Source: Methylomonas rhizoryzae (GTDB taxonomy: Bacteria > Pseudomonadota > Gammaproteobacteria > Methylococcales > Methylomonadaceae). From it: a DNA stretch of 64,000 bases. This document shows positions 32,003 through 39,305 of the stretch, one piece after another. The stretch's first letter is position 1. Every line of letters begins with the position of its first letter. The position numbers and the translations under genes are program-made. Under the pieces are notes generated by a model. The model was not told where the DNA came from, searched no databases, and saw only the letters and a program-made list of their open reading frames with translations. Location: assembly GCF_008632455.1 (NCBI RefSeq), contig NZ_CP043929.1, forward strand, positions 1,364,001-1,428,000, given 5' to 3'.

Positions 32003-32692
32003 ATGCGCCGCGCCGACCGCTTGTTTCAAATCGTCCAAATCCTGCGTAACAAACGGCAGATTACCGCCAAGGCCTTGGCCGAACGGCTGGAAGTTTCCGA
32101 GCGTACCATTTACCGCGACATCCAAGACCTCAGCCTGTCCGGCGTACCGGTAGAAGGCGAGGCGGGCGTGGGTTACCGCTTGCGGCACAGTCTGGACATT
32201 CCGCCGATTATGTTCAATGCCGACGAGATTCAGGCCTTGGCCGTAGCGGCGCGTTTGGCTAAAAGCTGGGCAGGGCAGGAATTGGGACATGCGGTGCAGT
32301 CCGCGCTGGATAAGATCAGCGCGGTGATCCCCGGCGATCTGCAGCACAACATCGATAGCAGCAAGCTGTTTGCCTTGCGTTTCGGCACGCGCGCCGATTT
32401 GGACGTTTACCTGGATGCCTGCCGTAAGGCCATCGATCAAAAGCGCTTGTTGCGGATGGATTATTGCCGGGCCGACAATCAGGTCAGCCGGCGCGTGATC
32501 AAACCGTTGGGCTTGTATTTTTGGGGCAGCGTGTGGACGCTGGTCGGTTGGTGCGAGCTGCGCGGCGATTTCCGCAATTTCCGGGTCGATAGAATTCAAG
32601 CGCTGCAAACCCTGCCGGACAGTTTCGAGGATGCGCAAGGGCAAAGCCTGCAAGATTTCATCGACATCATGCATAGGTTGCATGCTTGTTAA
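32003..32692 (+). CDS. WYL-domain transcriptional regulator (YafY-like)
   Basis: This 229-residue regulator has an N-terminal HTH_11 domain (RRADRLFQIVQILRNKRQ, then LEVSERTIYRDIQDLS) and a C-terminal WYL domain with ligand-sensing residues in RRVIKPLGLYFWGSVWTLVGW and FRVDRIQALQ. Proteins of this shape are usually one-component repressors or activators of nearby genes. Here the likely target is the VOC gene upstream, 40 bp away on the same strand, or its own promoter. A defence role, known for other WYL proteins, has no support from its neighbours. Confidence 0.9.
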   Translation: MRRADRLFQIVQILRNKRQITAKALAERLEVSERTIYRDIQDLSLSGVPVEGEAGVGYRLRHSLDIPPIMFNADEIQALAVAARLAKSWAGQELGHAVQSALDKISAVIPGDLQHNIDSSKLFALRFGTRADLDVYLDACRKAIDQKRLLRMDYCRADNQVSRRVIKPLGLYFWGSVWTLVGWCELRGDFRNFRVDRIQALQTLPDSFEDAQGQSLQDFIDIMHRLHAC

Positions 32693-32724
32693 ACGGGCTG
32701 TACATAAAATTGGTGCATATACTC

Positions 32725-32902
32725 TTACTCTGAAAGTCATGGTGGGAGCGTCGCTCCCACCGAAAAACTTCAATCCTCAGAACGTCTTGGTAGGACCGAC
32801 GCATAGTCGCGATTTGCAAGGCCTCTCATCGCGACTATGCGTCGCTTCTACCAAACTGGCTTTCATTTGCCGGGGCGATGCACCAGTTTCATGATGGTTA
32901 GG
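32725..32902. repeat. MITE-like palindromic element, copy G (fullest copy)
   Basis: Starts TTACTCTGAAAGTCATGG, has GTGGGAGCG-T-CGCTCCCAC (32742-32760), then a second dyad of 27-bp arms (32787-32813 against 32828-32854, two mismatches; start TTGGTAGGACCGACGCATAG), and ends CATTTGCCGGGGCGATGCAC...ATGATGGTTAG. The ends match copies C (inverted), H and A, so I take this 178-bp stretch as the fullest version seen here. Confidence 0.8.
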
Positions 32903-33394
32903 CGGTTCGAGACGAAAGCATCGAAAGCATCGGGTTGACCTTAGATGTGGCGGCCATTTTCACCCACTCTGAATCGGTAAATAAAGCTCTAAGGGCTATT
33001 TTGTCGGCTTTACCGAGCACAAAAACGCTTAGCGTATGAGGTATAACAGAGGCCGAATATATGGCAGCAATTTCTACTACGGAGTTGCTCAACCGGCAGG
33101 TCGCTGCCGCGCAGAATGAAAGCTAGTTAAATGCGGTTCGGCTTGGTCGGTTTCGCTCGCGCTTTTTCTCTCCGGACGAATTTCTGACCGAATTTTACGC
33201 TGCCGGCAAATGGCTTGAATCTCGCGTTTAGGCCCGGCGCTTATGAATTCAATTTGTGAAGCACCGCTAAATTTTTTTATAGTAAAGACCTTGTAACACT
33301 GCCTTGATAGTAATTGCGTAACGGATTGAGTGTCGCCCGCAAAGGAATCATGCGACTAAAAACTATCCTAACAATTACTCAGAGGAATCGTGAT
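32903..33394. other. Gap upstream of the DUF3604 gene
   Basis: This 492-bp gap has no convincing gene. A 64-codon minus-strand frame at 32898-33092 has poor composition and overlaps repeat DNA. The last 150 bp are likely to carry the promoter of the DUF3604 gene; AGAGGAA (33381-33387) is its Shine-Dalgarno sequence. I looked for a Pho box and found none that I would accept. Confidence 0.5.
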
Positions 33395-35671
33395 ATGCAA
33401 ACCGCGTTCAGAAAGAACCAGGTTGCCTTGGCCGTCGCCGCCGCCATCGGCGGCGGTACGTTGGCGGCAACTCCGGTCGCCGCCACGGCAGCAGGTAAGG
33501 CGCAGGGCCAATACGTCTCCGGTGACTTCCACAACCATACCACTTGCTCGGACGGTTCGATTTCGATGCAGAAGCTGGTCAAGAAGTCTACCGATAAAAT
33601 CGATACGCCTTGGGGCCTGGATTGGTTCGTACAAGCCGGCCACGGCGGCAGCGGCAACCGCAACTGTACCCTGGCGGAAGACGCCAGTCTGGAAACTCCG
33701 GCTTATCCTTTGGTGTATTCCGGCAGCGGCGAGCTGCAAGGCCCGACCACCACCTGGCAGAGCAGCAATCCTGCGGTTCAGCCTAAAGGTTTGGTGTCCG
33801 GTTCGGCCCCCAATCAAAGAATGTGGCGCTGGCAGTCGCTTCAGGAATTTCAGTACCCGATCGTGGAGTACCTGAACGCCCAAAAGGATTTGCCGTTGTT
33901 CATAGGTGTGGAAACAGTGGTTCCAGGCCACGAGCATACCTCCATGTCGGTGATTACCGGACAAATTCCGGCCGAGCTGGATAACGCGCAATTGCCGGGT
34001 TCTGCCGGTTATGTGGCGTTGGGCGACGCCAATGCCTTGGCTCAATGGGAATATTGCTTCGACCGTAACGATACCGATACCGGGCGCGGCAATACTACGG
34101 TGGGTTCCAGCGAGGGCAACAACTGGAATTGCTCGGTTCCGGGCAGCTTGAACGAGGCCGATCCCAACTGGAACAGCACCGCGCAAAAACTGATGCCCGC
34201 CAGCGGCAGCGGTGCCGGCGAGCGGGGGCACGCCAAAACGCTGGAAGCCTTGAAATGGATGGCGGCCTTCCACCCGAACACCAGTTACTACGCGCCCGCC
34301 CACTTGGAGCGCGCCGGTCCGTTCAATCCGAACGGCAACAACGGTTTCAACGTCGAACATTTGCGTAACTTCAACAACATTGCGCCTAACATCGTCTTCG
34401 GCATGGAAACCCAACCCGGCCACGGCGCATCGGACGCGCGCGGCGAATACACCATCCGCCGCAACAATATCGGCGGTACCAACGTCGATTCGGCCGGCGG
34501 CACCACCTGGGGCGGCACCGGGGTGTACGGCGCGCAAGTCGGCGGCGTGTGGGACGCTTTATTGGGCGAGGGACGCAATTTCTGGTTTTTCGCCAGCTCG
34601 GACTGGCATAACCGCGGCAGCTTCGGCCCCGACGACCGCCGTACCACCCAAGACTTTTACCCCGGCGAATACCAACGCGATTACGTGATGGTGCGCAACG
34701 GCAACGACAAGCTGCGTCCGCAAAGCATCGTAGACGGTCTGCGCAGCGGTAACAGCTTCGCCACCAGCGGCCAATTGATCGACCGCTTGGGTTTCATCGC
34801 TTGCGCCTCTTATCCCGGCCCGGGCTACCGGCCTAATGCGGCCGTGGAAGCGTTGGCGATTGCCGCGGCTAAACAAAACACCGACGTCGACAAATCCGGT
34901 TGTGCCACCATGGGCGAGAAACTGGTGGTGCGTAAAGGTGCGGAAATCGTCGTCTCCGTCGTGGTGCGCGATCCTGACGGGCACAACTACTCGCCTTATT
35001 CCTTCCCCAACCCGTCTTTGTTGCAGGTCGGTATAGATCAAGCCTTGAATGCGCCTGAGCTGGATCATATCGATTTGATCCGCGGCATGGTCACGGGCTA
35101 CCGCACGCCGGGCGCAGAAGATTACGCCGGCGCTTGGCCGAACAACTGGGTCAGTAATCCGGATATGAGCTTGGTACCGGCGGCTGCGAAAAATACTTCG
35201 GCTGCGGTGATCATGAGCTTTAACGACGCCAGCTGGGCCGATGCCGGCAACGAGTTTTTGAAAATGACTTACCGGATTCCGGCGGTAAGCGCTTCGCAAT
35301 ATGTGCGCTTGCGCGGCAGCAACTTGCCGCCGTCGGTACCTTACGAAACCGATGCCGACGGCAACCCCTTGGCGGATATTCACACCAATGCCACCGCGGT
35401 TAATCCAAGCGTATCCGGCGGTAACGATGCCATCGCCGAAAACGCCAATCTGAAAATTCCGTGCACCACCACCGGTAGCAACGTTCCGGACAACGGCGCC
35501 ACGTATACCGAAGGTTCGGCGCCTATCGACGGCTGTCCGGCGCATTTGCCGACGGTCAACGGCCGGAAAATGCTGGCTTACGACGTGGCAGCCTGGGCGG
35601 ATTTGTGGTTCTACAGCAACCCGATCTACGTGCAAGTGGCCGGTTCCACCGTCGTGGCCGGCGTGAAGTAA
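33395..35671 (+). CDS. DUF3604 family exported protein
   Basis: With the ATG at 33395 (AGAGGAA upstream) the protein is 758 residues and starts with a signal sequence (FRKNQVALAVAAAIGG to ATPVAATAAG). The DUF3604 domain follows: YVSGDFHNHTTCSDGS (a PHP-like H-x-H metal motif), GVETVVPGHEHTSMSVI and WFFASSDWHNRGSFGPDDR, which supply further histidines and aspartates, so a metal-dependent hydrolase fold is likely. The family's activity is not known. The next genes encode a VPLPA-CTERM protein, a PpiC-like isomerase and a HupE/UreJ-type protein, and this combination recurs around DUF3604 genes as I remember it. Confidence 0.9.
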   Translation: MQTAFRKNQVALAVAAAIGGGTLAATPVAATAAGKAQGQYVSGDFHNHTTCSDGSISMQKLVKKSTDKIDTPWGLDWFVQAGHGGSGNRNCTLAEDASLETPAYPLVYSGSGELQGPTTTWQSSNPAVQPKGLVSGSAPNQRMWRWQSLQEFQYPIVEYLNAQKDLPLFIGVETVVPGHEHTSMSVITGQIPAELDNAQLPGSAGYVALGDANALAQWEYCFDRNDTDTGRGNTTVGSSEGNNWNCSVPGSLNEADPNWNSTAQKLMPASGSGAGERGHAKTLEALKWMAAFHPNTSYYAPAHLERAGPFNPNGNNGFNVEHLRNFNNIAPNIVFGMETQPGHGASDARGEYTIRRNNIGGTNVDSAGGTTWGGTGVYGAQVGGVWDALLGEGRNFWFFASSDWHNRGSFGPDDRRTTQDFYPGEYQRDYVMVRNGNDKLRPQSIVDGLRSGNSFATSGQLIDRLGFIACASYPGPGYRPNAAVEALAIAAAKQNTDVDKSGCATMGEKLVVRKGAEIVVSVVVRDPDGHNYSPYSFPNPSLLQVGIDQALNAPELDHIDLIRGMVTGYRTPGAEDYAGAWPNNWVSNPDMSLVPAAAKNTSAAVIMSFNDASWADAGNEFLKMTYRIPAVSASQYVRLRGSNLPPSVPYETDADGNPLADIHTNATAVNPSVSGGNDAIAENANLKIPCTTTGSNVPDNGATYTEGSAPIDGCPAHLPTVNGRKMLAYDVAAWADLWFYSNPIYVQVAGSTVVAGVK

Positions 35672-35701
35672 TCAATTAACTCGACTGATTAGGAATCGAA
35701 T

Positions 35702-36319
35702 ATGTTTAGCAAACGTTTGCTTGCGGCGGCGCTGTTTACCGCGTCGCCTGCGTTCGCGTCCACCACGTTTCTGGTGGATTTCGAAAAAGACTGGGACTAC
35801 GCCACGGGCGACGTCGACGACTATTACAACGGCGGTACGGCGGCGGACGGCTCCGGCGGCGGTGCCGATCTGGGCGTGTCCTTCGTCAATATCTCCGGCC
35901 TGTCCAACGACGCCGATTTCACTTATTACAGCAATGCGCCGTCCATGCAAGGCACGGCTTACGCGCACGATACCGCCTATATGAACGTCGCGGCCGGCGT
36001 GGATGCTGCATTGTCTTTTTACTACGCGAGTCCGTCCGACGTCAGCGGCGCGGTCAAGGCCTACTCGGGGTTGAACGGCAGCGGCGAGCTGTTGGGTAGT
36101 TTCGATTTGGCGGCGAATAGCTCAAGCGCTTACGACAGCTGGAGCATGGCGACGTTTAACTTCAGCGGCACCGCGCTGTCGTTCGACTTCACCGAAGCCG
36201 GCGTGAATTATGTGGCGTTGGATAACGTCAGTGCGGTACCTGTTCCGGCGGCGGCCTGGCTGTTGGGCTCCGGCTTGGCGATGTTGGGTGTTGCCGGCCG
36301 GCGCAAAGCGGCGGTTTGA
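35702..36319 (+). CDS. VPLPA-CTERM sorted exoprotein
   Basis: This 205-residue protein has an N-terminal signal (MFSKRLLAAALFTASPAFAS) and ends in a PEP-CTERM-class sorting signal of the VPLPA type: VPVPAAAWLLGSGLAMLGVA followed by GRRKAAV, that is, motif, membrane helix and basic tail. Such proteins are cut by an exosortase and linked to extracellular material, usually in strains that make exopolysaccharide. The body is beta-rich and acidic (DVDDYYNGGTAADGSGGGAD) and resembles choice-of-anchor/PEP-CTERM domains. It lies 30 bp after the DUF3604 gene and may be cotranscribed. No exosortase gene is visible in the window. Confidence 0.93.
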   Translation: MFSKRLLAAALFTASPAFASTTFLVDFEKDWDYATGDVDDYYNGGTAADGSGGGADLGVSFVNISGLSNDADFTYYSNAPSMQGTAYAHDTAYMNVAAGVDAALSFYYASPSDVSGAVKAYSGLNGSGELLGSFDLAANSSSAYDSWSMATFNFSGTALSFDFTEAGVNYVALDNVSAVPVPAAAWLLGSGLAMLGVAGRRKAAV

Positions 36320-36348
36320 GTTTGAACCGGCTTAAATCCGGTTAATCG

Positions 36349-36442
36349 TTACTCTGAAAGTCATGGTGGGAGCGACGAGGGCGTCGCTCCCACAGAAAAA
36401 CTTTTATTTGCTGGGGTGATGCCGCTTTTTCATGAACGTTAG
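36349..36442. repeat. MITE-like palindromic repeat, copy H
   Basis: Reads TTACTCTGAAAGTCATGG, then GTGGGAGCGACG-agggCGTCGCTCCCAC, and ends CTTTTATTTGCTGGGG, TGATGCCG and ATGAACGTTAG. The left end equals that of copy G and the right end is the inverse of copy A. Confidence 0.85.
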
Positions 36443-36507
36443 TTCGAAGCGCCGCACGTTTATGGCCTGCGGCGCTTTCGGTTGCTTGTTTGGATTTAAT
36501 TTTTACG

Positions 36508-37395
36508 ATGTGTCCTATGTCCAGTTTACCTATTTCGGCGATTGCCGATTCTAAACCCGCCACCGATTCCGCCCGGCCGGAGGCTACGCTACGCACGCCC
36601 GGTTGGCTGCGCGAACCGTTGTTGCATTTTTTGTTGTTGGGTGGCGCTTTGTTCGGCATCGATCATTATGTGGTCGGTTTGCGCGACGACCCCGACACCA
36701 TAGTGATTACCACCGAAGTCGACGACGAAATCGAAGGCGTGTTCGAAACCGCCAGCGGCCGCGAGCCCAGCCCGCAGGAAATGACGTCTTTGCAGCAAAT
36801 CTGGCTGGATAACGAAGTGCTGTACCGGGAAGGTTTGGCGATGCAGTTGGACAAGGGCGACGATGCGATTAGGGAGCGCGTGATTTTCAAGGCCTTGAGC
36901 GTGATAGACGCCAACACCAAATTGCCGGCTTACGACGACGAGGTGCTGCGCGCTTGGTTCGAAAGCCATCGCAACAAGTACGACGAGCCGGCGCGTTACG
37001 ATTTTCAGGAAGCGGTGTTGTCCGGGGACAACTCGGAGGCCGCGGTGCGGGCGTTCGCGGCCCGCTTGAATTCGGCTGAAACCGGCGAAGCCAACGCCGG
37101 CTTGCGGGTGTTCAAAGGCCGGCCGCAGGCAAACCTGGAGCAAAGTTACGGCAGCGACTTCGTCGCGGCTTTGGCGCAATCGCCGACAGGCGCCTGGCAA
37201 GCCTTGCCCGCCGGCAAAGGCTGGCGGGCGATCAGGCTGGAAGGGCTCTCGCCGCCCAAACCGGCGGATTTCCAAGCCTTGCGCGGAATCGTGCTGCAAG
37301 ACTGGACCGACGCCACCATGGCGGAACAGCGTACCGCGGCGGTACGGGCGTTGGCCAAGAAATACCGGATCAAATTCGAGGTGGTCAGCGAATGA
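36508..37395 (+). CDS. PpiC-like peptidyl-prolyl isomerase/chaperone
   Basis: The ATG at 36508 gives 295 residues (a second ATG at 36517 is equally possible). An N-terminal membrane anchor (WLREPLLHFLLLGGALFGID) precedes a SurA/PpiC-like chaperone arm with IVITTEVDDEIEGVFETASG, MTSLQQIWLDNEVLYREGLA and a degenerate parvulin region (YDEPARYDFQEAVLSGD to LPAGKGWRAIRLEGLSPP). The catalytic parvulin residues are hard to see, so it may act as a chaperone only. Its stop overlaps the HupE/UreJ-type gene by 4 bp (ATGA). It probably assists folding of exported partners from this locus. Confidence 0.82.
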   Translation: MCPMSSLPISAIADSKPATDSARPEATLRTPGWLREPLLHFLLLGGALFGIDHYVVGLRDDPDTIVITTEVDDEIEGVFETASGREPSPQEMTSLQQIWLDNEVLYREGLAMQLDKGDDAIRERVIFKALSVIDANTKLPAYDDEVLRAWFESHRNKYDEPARYDFQEAVLSGDNSEAAVRAFAARLNSAETGEANAGLRVFKGRPQANLEQSYGSDFVAALAQSPTGAWQALPAGKGWRAIRLEGLSPPKPADFQALRGIVLQDWTDATMAEQRTAAVRALAKKYRIKFEVVSE

Positions 37396-38342
37396 GGCGC
37401 TTGATAGTAATTTGGGCGGTTTGCTGGTGCGCGGCTTTCAGCGTCACGGCAGCGGCGCACGAAATGAGCATGGCGGAATTGCAATTGCGCGAGTTGGCTC
37501 CCGGCGAATTTCTGTGGCAATGGGGCTCGGGCGAAAAGCGCCCGGTCAGCGAGGATCTCAGCGTGCAATGGCCGGCCCGTTGTCATGTCGCGGAAAACAA
37601 TCTGCATTGCGGCGCGGAGGGCTTGAAAGGCGAATTGACGGTCAACGGCGTAGGCGAGCGTTATTCGGCCGCGTTGCTCAAGGTATATTGGCTGGACGGC
37701 CGCGACCGGGTATATACGCTGACGGCGAGCCGGCCCGGCGTGCAGTTGTTCGGCGGGGCGGACGACACGCGCGGGGCGGCGGAGATTGTCGCCGTCTATA
37801 CCGGCCTGGGTGTCGAGCACATCTTGAGCGGCGTCGATCATTTGCTGTTCGTGGCCGGTTTGCTGTTTTTGGTCGGCTTCGAACGCCGGCTGATTTGGAC
37901 GGTTACCGCCTTCACCGCGGCGCATAGCGCCACCTTGGCCTTGAGCGCATTGGGGTGGCTGACGTTGCGCTCGGCACCGGTGGAAGCCTGTATCGCCTTG
38001 TCCATCGTGTTGGTAGCCGGCGAAGCCTTGCATACCCGGCCGACCTTGGCTCGCCGCTATCCGGGGGTGTTGGCGTTTTTGTTCGGCTTGGTGCACGGGC
38101 TGGGGTTTGCCGGCGCCTTGCAGGACATCGGCTTGCCCGAGCATCATTTATTGCCGGCCTTGCTGACCTTTAATCTGGGCGTGGAAATCGGCCAGCTGGC
38201 GGTGCTGGCATTGGCTTGGACACTGTGGCGGTTTGCGCGCGCGCATCCGCAATGGGCGCTAGCCAGAACGCCGGCGCTATACGGTATCGGCTCGCTGGCG
38301 GCTTATTGGTCCTGGGAGCGGGCCTTGGCGATTTTTGCTTGA
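37392..38342 (+). CDS. HupE/UreJ-type membrane protein
   Basis: This 316-residue protein starts with a signal peptide (LIVIWAVCWCAAFSVTAAAH), has an N-terminal periplasmic domain of ~120 residues (SMAELQLRELAPGEFLWQWG) and then six or seven membrane helices with the HupE/UreJ_2 pattern: GVEHILSGVDHLLFVAGLLF, VTAFTAAHSATLALSALGW and FLFGLVHGLGFAGALQDIG. The conserved histidines (HILSGVDH, AAHS, LVHG) resemble those of nickel or cobalt permeases, but the substrate of this subgroup is unknown. It is translationally coupled to the PpiC-like gene and ends this operon. Confidence 0.88.
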   Translation: MRRLIVIWAVCWCAAFSVTAAAHEMSMAELQLRELAPGEFLWQWGSGEKRPVSEDLSVQWPARCHVAENNLHCGAEGLKGELTVNGVGERYSAALLKVYWLDGRDRVYTLTASRPGVQLFGGADDTRGAAEIVAVYTGLGVEHILSGVDHLLFVAGLLFLVGFERRLIWTVTAFTAAHSATLALSALGWLTLRSAPVEACIALSIVLVAGEALHTRPTLARRYPGVLAFLFGLVHGLGFAGALQDIGLPEHHLLPALLTFNLGVEIGQLAVLALAWTLWRFARAHPQWALARTPALYGIGSLAAYWSWERALAIFA

Positions 38343-38384
38343 GACTGATGCCGGCGAGATCAAGATCATCGCTCCGCAACTTTT

Positions 38385-38408
38385 GTAGGAGCGACGCGAG
38401 TCGCGATT
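38385..38408. repeat. Palindromic repeat half-site, copy I
   Basis: A single arm, GTAGGAGCGACGCGAGTCGC and ATTC, without its partner arm. It lies between the HupE/UreJ-type gene and the 2OG-Fe(II) oxygenase gene and is probably a decayed copy. Confidence 0.65.
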
Positions 38409-38535
38409 CAAGTCCTCTGTCGGCGTCCCGCAACATGAGCAAGGCTGAATCATTGGCAATTTTTCCAGGCTAATTAATCGCCCCGGCCATAAAAATTAAG
38501 AAACCTATTTGTTACCGGATTTTAAGGCAATCGAA

Positions 38536-39159
38536 ATGGATGAAGTGATCGGTTTGTTTCCGACCCCGTTGATGCGCGCTCCGGCCTGCGTGCCGGAGGC
38601 GATAGTGCAGGGTTTGGCGGCGCATTTCAGCGCATTGGCCACCGAGGAAAACAATTCTTCCGCCAATTTGGTGCATACCCGCATGTTGCAGCCGGGCGAC
38701 AGCCCTTTACTCGTGGAGGCGGCCGGGTTGATAACGCCTAAGCTGGTCGAGTTCGGCGCGCTGTTGTTCGGCGAGCGCTTGGGCTGGTCCATCAAGGAAA
38801 TGTGGGTCAACGTGTTGGATAACGGCGGCCACCAAGCCATGCACAACCATGCCAACAGCTTTATTTCCGGCGTGGTGTATTTGACCCCGGCCGATCCATC
38901 GTCGCGCACGGTGTTCATGAAGTCGCCGGGCGGGGTCGATTTCAGTTTTAAAAACGATCACGCGGGCGTGGCGACCGGCCCGTACAACGCCGAAAAGTGG
39001 ATCAGCCCCGCGCCGTCTCCCGGCGATCTGGTGCTGTTTCCGAGTTATTTGATGCACGCGGTGCCGCCCAATGCCGGAGCCCGGCGTATCACGCTGGCCT
39101 TGAACGCAATTCCGGCCGGTTTGGATTCCTGGGGTTACGCGATCCGCTTCGCCGGCTGA
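38536..39159 (+). CDS. Putative 2OG-Fe(II) oxygenase (TIGR02466-like)
   Basis: This 207-residue protein starts at the ATG at 38536 (AAGG 11 bp upstream; the longer frame from 38509 starts at TTG). It resembles the TIGR02466 2-oxoglutarate/Fe(II) oxygenase group: DEVIGLFPTPLMRA at the N-terminus, MWVNVLDNGGHQAMHNHANSF and ISGVVYLTPADPSS, which hold the iron-binding His/Asp residues, and LVLFPSYLMHAVPPNAGARRITLALN with the second His and the 2OG-binding Arg. Substrates of this group are unknown, though hydroxylation of a peptide or small molecule is expected. It is separated from the HupE/UreJ-type gene by a 193-bp gap with one repeat arm. Confidence 0.85.
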   Translation: MDEVIGLFPTPLMRAPACVPEAIVQGLAAHFSALATEENNSSANLVHTRMLQPGDSPLLVEAAGLITPKLVEFGALLFGERLGWSIKEMWVNVLDNGGHQAMHNHANSFISGVVYLTPADPSSRTVFMKSPGGVDFSFKNDHAGVATGPYNAEKWISPAPSPGDLVLFPSYLMHAVPPNAGARRITLALNAIPAGLDSWGYAIRFAG

Positions 39160-39187
39160 TGCCGAGGTCTTTAGATGATTGTGAAAA

Positions 39188-39300
39188 TTACCATGGAAGT
39201 CATGGTGGGAGCGGCGGCCTCGCGGCGAACAGGCGTTGGAATCGCGACGGGGTGTCGATCCAACTTTCAAAACTTTACATTGTCGGGGCTGATTGCCATG
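39188..39300. repeat. MITE-like palindromic repeat, copy J (degraded)
   Basis: The left end reads ACCATGGAAGTCATGGTG and GGAGCGG, close to copies G and H. Internal AATCGCGACGGGGTGTCGAT and the right end ACATTGTCGGGGCTGATTGC match the other members loosely. It lies in the gap before the spermidine-synthase-like gene. Confidence 0.6.
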
Positions 39301-39305
39301 TTGTT

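Noticed and set aside
33100..33394. Pho box upstream of the DUF3604 gene
   Set aside because: TTGTAAC occurs but no second unit at an 11-bp spacing matches; below the level seen at pstS and phoD.
33368..35635. Reverse-strand open frames of 389 and 358 codons over the DUF3604 gene
   Set aside because: They are antisense shadows; the forward frame has a signal peptide, a Shine-Dalgarno sequence and metal motifs.
36589..38147. Long reverse-strand open frames (236 and 333 codons) across the PpiC-like and HupE/UreJ-type genes
   Set aside because: GC-rich coding DNA leaves antisense frames open; the forward frames carry family motifs and the reverse products do not.
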